A stretch of DNA of 64,000 nucleotides from Massilia sp. WG5 (lineage in GTDB: Bacteria > Pseudomonadota > Gammaproteobacteria > Burkholderiales > Burkholderiaceae_D): contig NZ_CP012640.2 in assembly GCF_001412595.2 (NCBI RefSeq), forward strand, positions 2,790,001-2,854,000. Direction: 5' to 3'. The position numbers and the translations under genes are program-made. This document shows positions 52,014 to 62,474 of the stretch, in pieces; within the stretch, counting starts at the first letter, position 1, and each line of letters opens with the position of its first letter. Under the pieces are notes generated by a model. It saw nothing but the letters and a program-made list of their open reading frames with translations, was not told the origin of the DNA and searched no databases.

Positions 52014-53072
52014 TCAGAGCTCGGTAGTGTTGTTTATCAGTCCGTGCACGATGCCGGTCGAGCCATGCGCGGCGCGGCGCAGGCGGTCGTTGACGCCCAG
52101 CCAGGCGCCGTCCTGCGGCGGGGCCTCGACCAGGATCAGGTCGGCGCCGGCGCCGTCCATCGTGCGCAGCGCCGCGTACAGCGCGTGCGCAAAACCTGCC
52201 GGCGTGGCCGGCAGCGCGACCTCGGCGTGCGTGGATGGCAGGGGCGAGTAGTGGATCAGCGCGACCTTGCGGCCGGCGCCATGCAGGCGCTCCAGGGTCG
52301 CGGCCAGGGTGGCCGTGTCCTGCATCGCCACCGGCGTGTGCGGTGCGTAATGCGATTCGAGGGTGCCGGAAGCGCGCGGCGCGGCGGCGTCCGGACGGGC
52401 CGGCATCTGGTCGATCACCGCGGCAATGCTCTCCGCCGAGATATGGCCGGGGCGCAGCAGCACCGGACCGTGGGTGGCCAGGCGCGACAGGTCGACGATG
52501 GTCGATTCGATCCCGACCTCGCTCTGCCCGCCGTCCAGCACCGCGGCGATGCGCGCGTCGCTACCGAATTCGTCGCGCACATGCTGGGCCGTGGTCGGGC
52601 TGACGTGGCCGAATTTGTTCGCCGACGGTGCCGCCACCCCGCCCTTGCCTCCCTTGAAAGCTTGCAGCAGGCGGATCGCGACCGGATGCGAGGGACAGCG
52701 GATACCGACCGTGTCCTGGCCGCCGGAGACGGCGTCGGGAATGTTCGGCGCGCGCTTCAGGATCATGGTCAGCGGACCGGGCCAGAAGGCCTCGGCCAGC
52801 TGGTATGCCTCGGACGGAATGTCGGCGCACCAGTAATCGAGCGCCGCCCGCATATCGGGCGCGGGCGCCACGTGCACGATCACCGGGTGATCCTGCGGAC
52901 GCCCCTTGGCGGCATAGATGGCGGCGACGGCCGCCGGGTTCTCGGCGTCCGCGCCCAGGCCGTACACGGTCTCGGTGGGAAAGGCGACCAGGCTGCCGGC
53001 TTCGAGCGCGCGCGCGGCGGCGTCGATCGCTGCCTGGCCGGCTTCGCCCTGCTGGTCCTGCTGCTGGGTCAC
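52014..53072 (-). CDS. tsaC: threonylcarbamoyl-AMP synthase (Sua5-type, two-domain)
   Basis: A 352-residue enzyme making threonylcarbamoyl-AMP for tRNA t6A. The YrdC domain ([41 protein letters not shown], then [10 protein letters not shown] and [14 protein letters not shown]) is followed by the C-terminal Sua5 domain (about 215-352), so this is the long form. GTG 53072 overlaps the purK stop (GTGA), which decides the start and indicates co-translation with purK. Confidence 0.93.
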   Translation of the reverse strand: MTQQQDQQGEAGQAAIDAAARALEAGSLVAFPTETVYGLGADAENPAAVAAIYAAKGRPQDHPVIVHVAPAPDMRAALDYWCADIPSEAYQLAEAFWPGPLTMILKRAPNIPDAVSGGQDTVGIRCPSHPVAIRLLQAFKGGKGGVAAPSANKFGHVSPTTAQHVRDEFGSDARIAAVLDGGQSEVGIESTIVDLSRLATHGPVLLRPGHISAESIAAVIDQMPARPDAAAPRASGTLESHYAPHTPVAMQDTATLAATLERLHGAGRKVALIHYSPLPSTHAEVALPATPAGFAHALYAALRTMDGAGADLILVEAPPQDGAWLGVNDRLRRAAHGSTGIVHGLINNTTEL

Positions 53073-54271
53073 GGTGCGATCCCCAGGATCGCGCAGGCAG
53101 CCGCGAACTGGCGCTGCGCCTCGTCCAGCGTCGGCGCGACGAAAGTCACGTGGCCCATCTTGCGGCCGCGGCGCGGGTCGTCCTTGCCGTACAGGTGCAG
53201 GTTGGCGCCCGGCAGGGCCAGCACTTTGTCCCATGCCGGCTCACGCACAGGATCAGCTTCACCCGCGCCGTCGAACCAGACGTCGCCCAGGATATTCAGC
53301 ATCACGGCCGGGGAATGCTGGCGCACGTCGCCCAGCGGCAGGCGCGCCATCGCCCTCACCTGCTGCGCGAACTGGCTGGTGATGCAGGCATCGATGGTGT
53401 AGTGGCCGCTGTTGTGCGGACGCGGCGCCATCTCGTTGACGACCAGCGAACCGTCCTCCAGCACGAAGAACTCGATGCACAGCACGCCGACATAAGCGAG
53501 TTCGGCGACGATCGCGCGGGCGGCGTCCTGCGCCTTGCGTGCGCAGTCGGCGGAGACGTTCGGGCCCGGCACGGTGGTCGTGAACAGGATGCCGTCGCGG
53601 TGCACGTTCTCGGCGATCGGATACACGACGGAGGCGCCGTCATGGCCGCGCGCGGTCAGCACCGAGACCTCGTAGGCCAGCGGCAGCATTTTTTCCAATA
53701 GGCAGGTCACCTTGCCCATCGATTCGAAGGCGGCGCGCACATCCTCGCGCGAACGCACGCGCACCTGGCCCTTGCCGTCGTAGCCCATGCGCACGGTCTT
53801 CAAAATACCGGGCAGCAGCTCGTCGGCGATGGCGTCGATGTCTTCCTGGGATGCGATGACCTTGTGCGGCGCCGGCATCACGCCGGATTTGTCCGCGCAG
53901 GCGACGAAGAAGGATTTCTCGGCGATGCGGTCCTGGGCCACCGACACGCCGTGGGCGTCCGGGGCCACGAAGACCTGTTGCGCCAGCCTGCTCAGGCTGG
54001 CGGCCGGGACGTTCTCGAACTCGGTGGTGACGGCCGCGCAGCGGCTCGCCAGCGCATCGAGGCCGGCGGCGTCCGTGTAGCCGGCTTCGACCAGGTCTTC
54101 GGCGACCTGCCCGGCCGGGCAATCGGCGCTGGGCTCCAGCACGGCGACCTTGTAGCCCATGGCTTGCGCGGCCTGGGCGAACATGCGGCCGAGCTGGCCG
54201 CCGCCCATCACGCCCAGCCAGGTGGACGGGTTGGCAGCGGGCAGCAGAGGGTGCAGTTTCTGATCACTCAT
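53069..54271 (-). CDS. purK: 5-(carboxyamino)imidazole ribonucleotide synthase
   Basis: A 400-residue ATP-grasp enzyme of purine synthesis, converting AIR plus bicarbonate to N5-[34 protein letters not shown] is the N-terminal Rossmann motif; [12 protein letters not shown] is the ATP-binding loop and [26 protein letters not shown] the metal site. It lies 13 bases after purE and overlaps tsaC, in the order purC-purE-purK-tsaC. Confidence 0.96.
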   Translation of the reverse strand: MSDQKLHPLLPAANPSTWLGVMGGGQLGRMFAQAAQAMGYKVAVLEPSADCPAGQVAEDLVEAGYTDAAGLDALASRCAAVTTEFENVPAASLSRLAQQVFVAPDAHGVSVAQDRIAEKSFFVACADKSGVMPAPHKVIASQEDIDAIADELLPGILKTVRMGYDGKGQVRVRSREDVRAAFESMGKVTCLLEKMLPLAYEVSVLTARGHDGASVVYPIAENVHRDGILFTTTVPGPNVSADCARKAQDAARAIVAELAYVGVLCIEFFVLEDGSLVVNEMAPRPHNSGHYTIDACITSQFAQQVRAMARLPLGDVRQHSPAVMLNILGDVWFDGAGEADPVREPAWDKVLALPGANLHLYGKDDPRRGRKMGHVTFVAPTLDEAQRQFAAACAILGIAP

Positions 54272-54284
54272 TGACGATCACTTC

Positions 54285-54794
54285 TCATTCCTGCGGCAGG
54301 ACCATGGCCTTGGCGGCCGCGGTCTGCCTGGCGCGGAAGTCTTCCAGTTGCGCCGCCAGTGCGTCGTCGGTGGCGGCCAGCAGGGCGACCGCCGTCAGGG
54401 CCGCGTTGGCGGCGCCAGCCTCGCCGATGGCGAAAGTCGACACCGGCACGCCCTTCGGCATCTGCACGATGGACAGCAGGGAGTCCTCGCCGCGCAGGTA
54501 GCGCGACGGCACCGGCACGCCCAGCACTGGCACGATGGTCTTGGCGGCCACCATGCCCGGCAGGTGGGCGGCACCGCCGGCGCCGGCGATGATGGCGCGC
54601 AGGCCGCGGCGACGCGCGCTCTCGGCGTAGGCGAACATCTCGTCCGGCATGCGGTGGGCCGAGATCACCTGCGCTTCGTGCGGCACGCCGAACTGCTTGA
54701 GGATGGCGACCGCATGCTGCATCACGTCCCAATCGGAATTGGAACCCATGATCACGCCGACCAGCGGTTTCTGGTCCTGGTTCTGGTCGGCCAT
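54285..54794 (-). CDS. purE: N5-CAIR mutase, catalytic subunit PurE
   Basis: A 169-residue class I Pur[73 protein letters not shown] contains the SNSDW and SAHR motifs and the GAGGAAHL loop that bind N5-CAIR; it converts N5-CAIR to CAIR downstream of PurK. One base separates it from the purC stop. Confidence 0.97.
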   Translation of the reverse strand: MADQNQDQKPLVGVIMGSNSDWDVMQHAVAILKQFGVPHEAQVISAHRMPDEMFAYAESARRRGLRAIIAGAGGAAHLPGMVAAKTIVPVLGVPVPSRYLRGEDSLLSIVQMPKGVPVSTFAIGEAGAANAALTAVALLAATDDALAAQLEDFRARQTAAAKAMVLPQE

Positions 54795-54795
54795 C

Positions 54796-55692
54796 TCAGA
54801 CCTTCAGCTTTTCGCCGGTCAGGCGTTCCAGGGCCTCGACGTACTTGCCCTGGGTCCTGTCGATGACATCCTGCGGCAGCGGCGGGGCCGGCGGCGCTTT
54901 CTTCCAGTCGGTCAGGGTTTCGAGGTAGTCGCGCACGAACTGCTTGTCGAAGGACGGCGGCGACATGTCCGGGGCGTAGGAATCGGCCGGCCAGAAGCGC
55001 GAGGAATCGGCGGTCAGGACTTCGTCCATCAGGTGCAGCACGCCGTTCTCGTCGAGACCGAATTCGAACTTGGTGTCGGCGATGATGATGCCGCGCGTGG
55101 CCGCGTAGTCGGCGGCGGTCTTGTACAGCTGGATGCTGATGTCGCGCATCTTGTTGGCCAGCTCGCTGCCGATGCGCTGCTCCATGTCCTCGAAACTGAT
55201 GTTCTCGTCATGCTCGCCGAGGTCGGCCTTGGCGGCCGGGGTGAACAGCGGCTCGGGCAGCTTGTCGGCCTGGCGCAGGCCGGGCGGGAGCTGGATGCCG
55301 CAGATGGCGCCGGTGGCCTGGTAATCCTTCCAGCCGGAACCGATGATGTAACCGCGCACCACGGCCTCGACCAGGATCGGCTTCAGGCGCTTGGCGACGA
55401 CGGCGCGCCCCTTGACCTGCTCCACTTCCTCGGGCGCCACCACGGATTCCGGCGCCACGCCGGTCAGGTGGTTCGGCACGATATCGCCGAGTTTTTCGAA
55501 CCAGAAATCGCTCATCTGGTTCAGCACCATGCCCTTGCCAGGGATCGGCTCGTTCATGACGACGTCAAAGGCCGACAGGCGGTCGGTGGTGACGATCAGG
55601 ATCTTGTCGTCGCCGACGGCATAGTTGTCGCGGACCTTGCCGCGGCCGAGCAGTGGCAGGGAGGAAATAGTGGATTGGTAGAGGCTTTTCAT
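54796..55692 (-). CDS. purC: phosphoribosylaminoimidazole-succinocarboxamide synthase
   Basis: A 298-residue SAICAR synthetase joining aspartate to [39 protein letters not shown] is the ATP-binding start; [20 protein letters not shown] [21 protein letters not shown] and FEFGLDENG follow. Length fits the fungal/betaproteobacterial long form. It heads the purC-purE-purK-tsaC operon. Confidence 0.96.
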   Translation of the reverse strand: MKSLYQSTISSLPLLGRGKVRDNYAVGDDKILIVTTDRLSAFDVVMNEPIPGKGMVLNQMSDFWFEKLGDIVPNHLTGVAPESVVAPEEVEQVKGRAVVAKRLKPILVEAVVRGYIIGSGWKDYQATGAICGIQLPPGLRQADKLPEPLFTPAAKADLGEHDENISFEDMEQRIGSELANKMRDISIQLYKTAADYAATRGIIIADTKFEFGLDENGVLHLMDEVLTADSSRFWPADSYAPDMSPPSFDKQFVRDYLETLTDWKKAPPAPPLPQDVIDRTQGKYVEALERLTGEKLKV

Positions 55693-55717
55693 AGAGGGGA
55701 TATCTTGATAAAGCGAA

Positions 55718-55739
55718 ACCGGCGGGGGTTCCCGCCGGT
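55718..55739 (-). terminator. possible terminator between fba and purC
   Basis: ACCGGCGGG and CCCGCCGGT form a 9-bp stem with a 4-base loop. On the minus strand it is followed by TTTCGCTTT, a weak T-tract. It is separated from fba by a dispersed palindromic repeat. Confidence 0.6.
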
Positions 55740-55794
55740 GAGGAAGTGCATAATTTTACGTCATTTTTGACGCGCTGCCGCATTTACGGCTTCA

Positions 55795-55874
55795 TCGTCG
55801 CTCCCGCGAAGGCGGGAACCCAAGTTCGTGAGGTATCAATCAAACCTGGATCCCCGCCTGCGCGGGGACGACGG
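55795..55874. repeat. dispersed palindromic repeat (REP-like), inverted pair
   Basis: TCGTCGCTCCCGCGAAGGCG at the left and CCCCGCCTGCGCGGGGACGA at the right flank about 30 bases. It lies between fba and the terminator-like hairpin. Member of the family also at 51823-51909 and 57019-57102. Confidence 0.85.
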
Positions 55875-55883
55875 TATTTCTTC

Positions 55884-56948
55884 TTACTGGACGATCTGCG
55901 CCAGTTCGCCAGCCTTGTAGCGCTCGGCCATCTTCTCCAGCGGAATCGGCTTGATCTTCGACGCCATGCCTTCGCAGCCGAAGGAGACATAACGCGCCTT
56001 GCAGATCAGGGTGGCGGCTTCGCGGGCCGGCTTCAGGTAGTCGCGCGGGTCGAACTTCGACGGGTTCTCGAACAGGTACTTGCGGATCGCGGCCGTCATC
56101 GCCAGGCGGATGTCGGTGTCGATGTTGATCTTGCGGACGCCGTGCTTGATGCCTTCCTGGATCTCTTCGACCGGCACGCCATAGGTTTCCTTCATGTCGC
56201 CGCCGAATTCGCGGATGATCGCCAGCAGCTCCTGCGGCACCGAGGACGAACCGTGCATCACCAGGTGGGTGTTCGGGATGCGGGTGTGGATTTCCTTGAT
56301 GCGGTCGATGGCCAGGATGTCGCCGGTCGGCTTGCGGGTGAATTTGTAGGCGCCGTGCGAGGTGCCGATGGCGATGGCCAGCGCGTCGCACTGGGTGCGC
56401 GCGACGAAGTCGGCGGCCTGCGCGACGTCGGTCAGCAGCTCTTCGCGGGTCATGGTGCGGTCCGCGCCGTGGCCGTCTTCCTTGTCGCCCTTCATGGTTT
56501 CCAGCGAACCCAGCACGCCCAGTTCGGCTTCGACGGTCACGCCGATCGAGTGCGCGAACTTCACGACTTCCTTCGACACCTCGACGTTGTAGTCATACGA
56601 GGCGACCGACTTGCCGTCGGCTTCCAGCGAGCCGTCCATCATCACCGAGGTGAAGCCCGAACGGATCGCGGCCATGCAGACTGCCGGCGACTGGCCGTGG
56701 TCCTGGTGCATCACGACCGGGATGTGCGGATAGGCTTCGACGGCGGCGTCGATCAGGTGGCGCAGGAAGGCTTCGCCGGCATACTTGCGGGCGCCGGCCG
56801 ATGCCTGCATGATCACCGGGCTGTTGGTGGCGTCGGCCGCGGCCATGATGGCCTGGACCTGCTCCAGGTTGTTGACGTTAAAAGCCGGCAGGCCATAGCC
56901 GTTTTCGGCGGCGTGGTCCAGCAGTTGACGCATTGATACGAGTGCCAT
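55884..56948 (-). CDS. fba: class II fructose-bisphosphate aldolase
   Basis: A 354-residue zinc aldolase, of the Calvin-cycle-type subfamily common in betaproteobacteria. [34 protein letters not shown] opens the barrel; [11 protein letters not shown] carries the zinc His, VMMDGS and [11 protein letters not shown] are the substrate and metal loops. ATG 56948 (length as in relatives) is chosen over a frame that continues into the dispersed repeat. It lies downstream of pyk and pgk, completing three lower/middle glycolysis genes. Confidence 0.96.
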   Translation of the reverse strand: MALVSMRQLLDHAAENGYGLPAFNVNNLEQVQAIMAAADATNSPVIMQASAGARKYAGEAFLRHLIDAAVEAYPHIPVVMHQDHGQSPAVCMAAIRSGFTSVMMDGSLEADGKSVASYDYNVEVSKEVVKFAHSIGVTVEAELGVLGSLETMKGDKEDGHGADRTMTREELLTDVAQAADFVARTQCDALAIAIGTSHGAYKFTRKPTGDILAIDRIKEIHTRIPNTHLVMHGSSSVPQELLAIIREFGGDMKETYGVPVEEIQEGIKHGVRKINIDTDIRLAMTAAIRKYLFENPSKFDPRDYLKPAREAATLICKARYVSFGCEGMASKIKPIPLEKMAERYKAGELAQIVQ

Positions 56949-57018
56949 GTTTAGCTCCAAACAATAAAAAAACCGGTGTGGAACCTCGCCCGCCATCGTC
57001 GCCTCGGCAAAATTGCTA

Positions 57019-57102
57019 CCGTCATCCCCGCGAAAGCGGGGATCCATGCTGAGTATCTTCGTTCAGCTCAGTATGGGTTCCCGCTTTCGCGGGAACGACG
57101 GT
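57019..57102. repeat. dispersed palindromic repeat (REP-like), inverted pair
   Basis: CCGTCATCCCCGCGAAAGCG at the left and CCCGCTTTCGCGGGAACGAC at the right flank about 35 bases. It lies between pyk and fba. Member of the family also at 51823-51909 and 55795-55874. Confidence 0.88.
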
Positions 57103-57125
57103 CAATTACGGAAGCAACGGGTTAT

Positions 57126-58595
57126 TTACGAGGATTCCTTCAAAAAATTTTCCGCATCGCCAACGCGCACGATCTTGAGCGCATTGGTGCCGCCAGCCTG
57201 CCCCATCGGCGAACCCCAGGTCACAACGATCAGGTCGCCCTTGCGTACGACGCCTTCACGCATGAGGAGTTCCTCGGCCTTGCGCAGCACGGCGTGGCTG
57301 CCGCCTTCCTGCATCAGGTGGAAGGAACGCACATTGCGGTACAGCGAAGCCTTGCGCTGGGTCGTCTGCGACGGGGTCAGCGCGAAGATCGGGGTGTCGA
57401 TCGAGTGACGCGACATCCACAGCGCGGTCGAGCCCGACTCGGTCAGGGCCACGATCGCCTTCACGCGCAGGTGGTGGGCGGTGAACAGGGTGCCGTAGGC
57501 GATCGACTGGTCGATGCGGGTGAACTGCACGTTCAGGAAGTCGGCTTCCAGCTTGTTGTACTCCGACTGCTCGGCTTCCACGCAGATCGCCGACATCATT
57601 TCGACGGTCTCGACCGGGTACTTGCCCGATGCGGTCTCGGCCGAGGTCATCACGGCGTCGGTGCCGTCCAGCACGGCGTTCGCCACGTCCGACACTTCGG
57701 CGCGGGTCGGCACGGCGTTGACGATCATCGACTCCATCATCTGGGTCGCGGTGATCGCCAGCTTGTTCGATTCGCGTGCCATGCGGATCATGCGCTTCTG
57801 CAGCGCCGGCACCGCGGCGTTGCCGACTTCGACCGCCAGGTCGCCACGCGCGACCATGATGCCGTCGGACGCGTCGAGGATCTCCTGCAGTACCGGAATC
57901 GCCTCGGCGCGCTCGATCTTCGCGATCATCATCGGCTTGTGGCCGAAAGGCTCGCCGGCGATATTCGCCAGCTGGCGCGCCATTTCCATGTCGGTGGCGC
58001 TCTTCGGGAAGGAAATCGCCAGGTAGTCGGCCTGGAAGCTCATCGCGGTCTTGATGTCTTCCATGTCCTTCGAGGTCAGGGCCGGCGCGGTCAGGCCGCC
58101 GCCCTGGCGGTTGATGCCCTTGTTGTTCGACAGTTCGCCGCCGACCTTGGTCGTGGTGTAGATCTCGTTGCCGACCACCTTGTCGACGACCAGCACGATC
58201 AGGCCGTCGTTCAGCAGCAGCTTGTCGCCCGGCTTGACGTCGCGCGGCAGCGCCTTGTAGTCGAGGCCGACGCGGTCCTGGTTGCCCAGCTCGCCGTTCT
58301 CGCCCCATTTCGCATCCAGGATGAAGGGATCGCCATTGTTCAGGAAGATCTTGCCGTTCTCGAACTTACCGACACGGATCTTCGGACCCTGCATGTCGGC
58401 CATGATCGCCACTTCGCGGCCGCACTCGGCGGCGGCACGGCGTACCAGGGCAGCGCGATCGATGTGGTCCTGCGCCCGGCCATGCGAGAAGTTCAGGCGC
58501 ACGACGTCGACGCCGGCGCGGATCATCTTGACGAGAATGTCGAAATCGGTCGACGCAGGGCCGATGGTTGCTACGATCTTGGTGCCACGGTACAT
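57126..58595 (-). CDS. pyk: pyruvate kinase
   Basis: A 489-residue enzyme making pyruvate and ATP from phosphoenolpyruvate. YRGTKIVATIGPAS starts the barrel; GVDVVRLNFSHGRAQDH, MADMQGPKIRVGKFENG, the catalytic Lys/Glu region MIAKIERAEAIPVLQEIL, GIMVARGDLAVEVG and ATQMMESMI follow, and a C-terminal domain with the allosteric fold ends it. Order pgk, pyk, fba on one strand. Confidence 0.97.
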   Translation of the reverse strand: MYRGTKIVATIGPASTDFDILVKMIRAGVDVVRLNFSHGRAQDHIDRAALVRRAAAECGREVAIMADMQGPKIRVGKFENGKIFLNNGDPFILDAKWGENGELGNQDRVGLDYKALPRDVKPGDKLLLNDGLIVLVVDKVVGNEIYTTTKVGGELSNNKGINRQGGGLTAPALTSKDMEDIKTAMSFQADYLAISFPKSATDMEMARQLANIAGEPFGHKPMMIAKIERAEAIPVLQEILDASDGIMVARGDLAVEVGNAAVPALQKRMIRMARESNKLAITATQMMESMIVNAVPTRAEVSDVANAVLDGTDAVMTSAETASGKYPVETVEMMSAICVEAEQSEYNKLEADFLNVQFTRIDQSIAYGTLFTAHHLRVKAIVALTESGSTALWMSRHSIDTPIFALTPSQTTQRKASLYRNVRSFHLMQEGGSHAVLRKAEELLMREGVVRKGDLIVVTWGSPMGQAGGTNALKIVRVGDAENFLKESS

Positions 58596-58613
58596 GGTTA
58601 TCCTTCAATGAAA

Positions 58614-58634
58614 AGCGCAGCCTGCGGCTGCGCT
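58614..58634 (-). terminator. terminator-like hairpin between pgk and pyk
   Basis: AGCGCAGCC and GGCTGCGCT form a 9-bp stem with a TGC loop, followed on the minus strand by TTTTC. It may attenuate pgk read-through into pyk. Confidence 0.65.
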
Positions 58635-58643
58635 GGGTCTCAC

Positions 58644-59852
58644 TCAGTTTTTATTGGCGCTGCGTTGCAGCAGGATCTCCACCGCCGGCAGCGTCTTCCC
58701 TTCGAGGAACTCAAGGAAGGCGCCGCCGCCGGTCGAGATATAGCCGATCTGGTCGGCAATATTGTATTTTGCGATGGCAGCCAGGGTGTCGCCGCCGCCG
58801 GCGATCGAGAAGCCCTTCGACTGCGCGATGGCGGTGGCGAGGGTCTTGGTGCCTTCGGCGAACTGGTCGAACTCGAACACGCCGACCGGGCCGTTCCAGA
58901 CGATGGTGCCGGCCTTGGCGATCTGCGCCGCCAGCTGGGCGGCCGTCTTCGGGCCGATGTCCAGGATCATGTCGTCGTCGGCCACGTCAGCCACGTCCTT
59001 GACGGTGGCGGCGGCAGTCGGCGAGAACTCTTTCGCGCACACCACGTCCATCGGAATCGGCACGGTCGCGCCGCGCGCCGCCATCTTGTCGATGATGGTT
59101 TTCGCTTCGTTCACCAGGTCCGCTTCCATCAGCGACTTGCCGACGTTCAGGCCGACCGCCTTCATGAAGGTGTTGGCGATGCCGCCGCCGACGACCAGGT
59201 TGTCGACCTTGTCGGCCAGGCTCTGCAGGATGGTCAGCTTGCTCGACACCTTCGAACCGGCGACGATGGCCAGCAGCGGACGCTGCGGCGCGTGCAGCGC
59301 CTTGCCCAGCGCATCCAGTTCGGCGGCCAGCAGCGGGCCGGCGGCAACCACGGGCGCGAACTTCGCGATGCCGTGGGTGGTCGCTTCGGCGCGGTGCGCG
59401 GTGCCGAAGGCGTCGTTCACGTAGACGTCGCACAGCTTGGCCATCTTCCGGGCCAATTCATCATCGTTTTTCTTTTCGCCCTTGTTGACGCGGCAGTTTT
59501 CCAGCAGCACGACCTGGCCCGGCGCCACCTCCACGCCATCGACCCAGTTCTGCTTCAGCTCGACCGGCTGGCCCAGCAGCTCGGACAGGCGCCTGGCGAC
59601 CGGCGCCAGGCTGTCTTCCGGCTTGAATTCGCCCTCGGTGGGGCGGCCCAGGTGGGAGGTCACCATCACGGCCGCGCCAGCCTGCAGGGCGTCGCGGATC
59701 GCGGGCACGGAGGCGCGCACGCGGGTATCTTCGGTGATGTTGCCGGCGTCGTCCTGGGGAACGTTCAGGTCGGCGCGAATGAAGACGCGCTTGCCTTTCA
59801 GCGCGCCTTGGTCGATCAGGTCTTGCAAGCGGGTGAAATTGAGGACGGCCAT
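58644..59852 (-). CDS. pgk: phosphoglycerate kinase
   Basis: A 402-residue glycolytic kinase. [31 protein letters not shown] is the N-terminal signature; [51 protein letters not shown] and the C-terminal [12 protein letters not shown] nucleotide loop are present. First gene of the pgk-pyk-fba run. Confidence 0.97.
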   Translation of the reverse strand: MAVLNFTRLQDLIDQGALKGKRVFIRADLNVPQDDAGNITEDTRVRASVPAIRDALQAGAAVMVTSHLGRPTEGEFKPEDSLAPVARRLSELLGQPVELKQNWVDGVEVAPGQVVLLENCRVNKGEKKNDDELARKMAKLCDVYVNDAFGTAHRAEATTHGIAKFAPVVAAGPLLAAELDALGKALHAPQRPLLAIVAGSKVSSKLTILQSLADKVDNLVVGGGIANTFMKAVGLNVGKSLMEADLVNEAKTIIDKMAARGATVPIPMDVVCAKEFSPTAAATVKDVADVADDDMILDIGPKTAAQLAAQIAKAGTIVWNGPVGVFEFDQFAEGTKTLATAIAQSKGFSIAGGGDTLAAIAKYNIADQIGYISTGGGAFLEFLEGKTLPAVEILLQRSANKN

Positions 59853-59896
59853 GTCAGCGTGGATCCGGGGAATAGTGGAAAAAACGTTATTTTACC

Positions 59897-60241
59897 TTAG
59901 CCGATGTTGCCGAAAACATGAAACACACGCAACAGTGTCAGCACCAGCATCCCGAATACGATGGTCTGCAGCATGGCGCGCCGCCACAGGTAGAACAGCA
60001 GGGCGGCAATACCGGCGATCAGTTTCGGGTTCGCCAGCGCCAGCGCCAGCTCGCCCTGCGGCCCCAGCACCATGTCGGGGAAGACGATCGCGGCCAGGGC
60101 GCAGGCTGGCGCATAGCGCAGCATTTCCTGCACCCGCGGCGGAATCGTCACCTTGTGGCCGACCAGCCAGAATGCGCTGCGGGTGCAGGCCGTGGCCACG
60201 CCCAGCACCAGGATCACGACCCAGATTTCCCAGTCAGCCAT
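59897..60241 (-). CDS. azlD: AzlD-type small subunit of branched-chain amino acid exporter
   Basis: A 114-residue membrane protein with about four hydrophobic helices (ILVLGVATACTRSAFWLVGH, MLRYAPACALAAIVFPDMVL, LIAGIAALLFYLWRR, IVFGMLVLTLLRVF). This is the AzlD family, small partner of AzlC. Its start overlaps the azlC stop by 8 bases. Confidence 0.9.
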   Translation of the reverse strand: MADWEIWVVILVLGVATACTRSAFWLVGHKVTIPPRVQEMLRYAPACALAAIVFPDMVLGPQGELALALANPKLIAGIAALLFYLWRRAMLQTIVFGMLVLTLLRVFHVFGNIG

Positions 60242-60986
60242 GGCCGATCCTGCCCCTGCGATTGCGTTTTTCCATCGTCTCTTCGTAGACCATCGCGGTA
60301 AGCATGCCGGCCAGCACCGCCGCCAGCAGGCCCAGTTTATAGGGCAGCCCGTGCGCCAGCACCGCCGTCACCCCGGCCACGGCCACGCCGCACAGGGCGG
60401 CGCTGTTGATGATCAGGGGCACCATGATGCACAGGATCGCCAGCGTGCCGGCGAAGCCGAGCTGCCATTCGGTGGGGACCGCGCTGCCGAGGAAGATGCC
60501 GATCAGCGAACCGGTCTGCCAGGCGATCCAGTTCGGATACATCAATCCCTTCAGGAAGGCCAGCTTGCCGGGCTCGGGCGCCGGGCTCGGATAGCGCTGC
60601 AGGAACAGGGCGATCGAGACGTCGCCGGAGATATAGCCCAGGTAAAAACGCTGCCACAGCGGCAGGCGCGAGAAATGTGGCCCCAGCAGGGCGGAAAAGA
60701 TCACGAAGCGCAGGTTGACGACCAGCGCGGTGAGGAAGATCACCCAGATCGGCGCGTGGGCGGCGATCAGCGGCAGCGATGCCAGTTGCGCGGAACCTGC
60801 GAACGCCACCAGGGTCATACCGCTGGCCTGGGCCACGGTCAGGCCACTCTTGACCATCGCGACCCCGACCACCATGCCCCAGGCGCCGATCCCGAACAGG
60901 GTCGGGAAGCCGGTCTGGACACCTTCGCGCCAGCCGCGCGCGTCGGCTTGCGGATCGACCGGCAGGTCCAGATGCGGCTGGCTCAT
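60234..60986 (-). CDS. azlC: AzlC-type branched-chain amino acid exporter large subunit
   Basis: A 250-residue membrane protein: REGVQTGFPTLFGIGAWGMVVGVAMVKSGLTVAQASGMTLVAFAGSAQLASLPLIAA and VVNLRFVIFSALLGPHFSRL are AzlC hallmarks (LIV-E family). With AzlD it should export branched-chain amino acids. ATG 60986 (MSQPHLDL) follows AGGAACG; an ATG at 61004 is also in frame. Confidence 0.9.
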   Translation of the reverse strand: MSQPHLDLPVDPQADARGWREGVQTGFPTLFGIGAWGMVVGVAMVKSGLTVAQASGMTLVAFAGSAQLASLPLIAAHAPIWVIFLTALVVNLRFVIFSALLGPHFSRLPLWQRFYLGYISGDVSIALFLQRYPSPAPEPGKLAFLKGLMYPNWIAWQTGSLIGIFLGSAVPTEWQLGFAGTLAILCIMVPLIINSAALCGVAVAGVTAVLAHGLPYKLGLLAAVLAGMLTAMVYEETMEKRNRRGRIGHG

Positions 60987-61200
60987 GTCGCGTTCCTGCA
61001 ACATTCAAGGGGAACCAAGGGCACGGCGGACAAAAGACGGTCGGGCATGAACTGAATCTGTGACAGTGCGAGAGAATTTCTTAAAAGTAAATCTACTCGA
61101 CAGTAATCGGCCAGCTATTCTACCGGACCATTCCGGCAATCAGTGCGAATCCGTTAAAATCATGGCTTCACATCATTCGCAATGACGGAGCTAGCTAAAC

Positions 61201-61395
61201 ATGAACGAGAAGACCATTCCTGTGGTGGAACTGGAAGCCAAGGACCTGCCGGCCTACTGCCCGAACCCGGCGATGCCGCTGTGGTCGTCCCACCCGCGCG
61301 TCTTCCTGGATTTCGACCACCACGGCCACGCCAAGTGCCCTTACTGCGGCACCCAGTACCAGCTGAAGCCGGGCACCGTCCTGTCGCATCACTGA
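61201..61395 (+). CDS. CHCC-type zinc-finger protein
   Basis: A 64-residue protein with zinc ligands C20, H31, C46 and C49 (PAYCPNP, SSHPRVF, KCPYCGTQYQL). This is the CHCC domain family, related to the NDUFS6 subunit of complex I, common as a small solo gene in proteobacteria. Role unproven. It is followed by the YheT-like hydrolase gene after 19 bases. Confidence 0.9.
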   Translation: MNEKTIPVVELEAKDLPAYCPNPAMPLWSSHPRVFLDFDHHGHAKCPYCGTQYQLKPGTVLSHH

Positions 61396-61414
61396 TCGAG
61401 CAGCAAACCTGGCC

Positions 61415-62470
61415 GTGAGCCGCTACTGCGCCGAATGCAGCGACCTGTTCGCCGGCATGCCCGGCTACCGTGCCCCCTTCTGGCTGCCCGGCGGCCACCT
61501 GCAGACGATCTACCCGGCCGTCGCCATCCGCAAGCCGGAGCTCGCGTTCCGGCGTGAGCGCTGGGACACGCCCTGCGGCCAGGACTTCATCGACGTCGAT
61601 TTCGTCGACGGCGCAGAGGATACGCCCGGCAACGGCGCCGCGCGTCCTTTCGTCCTCCTCTTCCACGGCCTCGAAGGCTCGTCGAACAGCCATTACGCGC
61701 GCGGCCTGATGGCGGCGGTCCGGGCGCGCGGCTGGCATGGCGCGATCCCGCATTTCCGCGGCTGCTCGGGCGAAGCCAACCTGGCGCCGCGCTTCTATCA
61801 CTCGGGCGACGCCGAGGAACTGGACTGGATCATCCGGCGCCTGCTGCCGCGCTGCGCCGGCCCCTTCTACGTGGCCGGCGTCTCGCTGGGCGGCAATGCC
61901 CTGCTGCGCTGGCTCGGCGAGCAGCAGCACGGCGCCGGGATCGTCGACGCCGCGGTCAGCGTCTCCGCCCCGCTCGACCTGGCGGCCGGCGGCGCGGCAT
62001 TGTCGACGGGTTTCAACCGCCTCTACACGCGGATGTTCCTGGAAACGCTGAAGCCCAAGGCGCTGGCCAAGCTGGAGCGCTTCCCCGGCCTGTTCGACCG
62101 CGCCGCCCTGCTCGCCGCGAAGGACCTGTACAGCTTCGACAACGTCGTCACCGCGCCCTTGCACGGCTACCGCGACACCGACGACTACTGGCACCGCGCC
62201 AGCGCCAAGCACGTGCTGCACGACATCACCGTGCCGACCCTGGTGCTGAACGCGCGCAACGATCCCTTCCTGCCGGGCCGGCACCTGCCGGTATCGGCTG
62301 CGGCCCCGGTGACGCTCGAGTATCCGGATACCGGCGGCCACGTCGGCTTCCCGACCGGCCCCTTCCCCGGCCGCATCGACTGGCTGCCCCACCGCATCCT
62401 GCACTTCTTCGACGAGGTCGCGGGCGCTGGCACGCGCGCGCCGGCGGCTTCCCAACTATGCCAAGCTTGA
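61415..62470 (+). CDS. YheT-family alpha/beta hydrolase
   Basis: A 351-residue hydrolase with GTG start (MSRYCAECSDLF). PFWLPGGHLQTIYPAV and RFVLLFHGLEGSSNSHYARGLMAAV are YheT-type features; the nucleophile lies in VAGVSLGGNALLRWLGE, and DPFLPGRHLP with the final GHVGFPTG His complete the triad. Probably an esterase-like cytoplasmic enzyme; the substrate is unknown. It sits between the CHCC gene and the next conserved gene, likely one operon. Confidence 0.9.
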   Translation: MSRYCAECSDLFAGMPGYRAPFWLPGGHLQTIYPAVAIRKPELAFRRERWDTPCGQDFIDVDFVDGAEDTPGNGAARPFVLLFHGLEGSSNSHYARGLMAAVRARGWHGAIPHFRGCSGEANLAPRFYHSGDAEELDWIIRRLLPRCAGPFYVAGVSLGGNALLRWLGEQQHGAGIVDAAVSVSAPLDLAAGGAALSTGFNRLYTRMFLETLKPKALAKLERFPGLFDRAALLAAKDLYSFDNVVTAPLHGYRDTDDYWHRASAKHVLHDITVPTLVLNARNDPFLPGRHLPVSAAAPVTLEYPDTGGHVGFPTGPFPGRIDWLPHRILHFFDEVAGAGTRAPAASQLCQA

Positions 62471-62474
62471 AGAC

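Noticed and set aside
56976..59900. 974-codon plus-strand frame opposite pyk and pgk
   Set aside because: Shadow of two textbook glycolytic genes; no recognisable domain.
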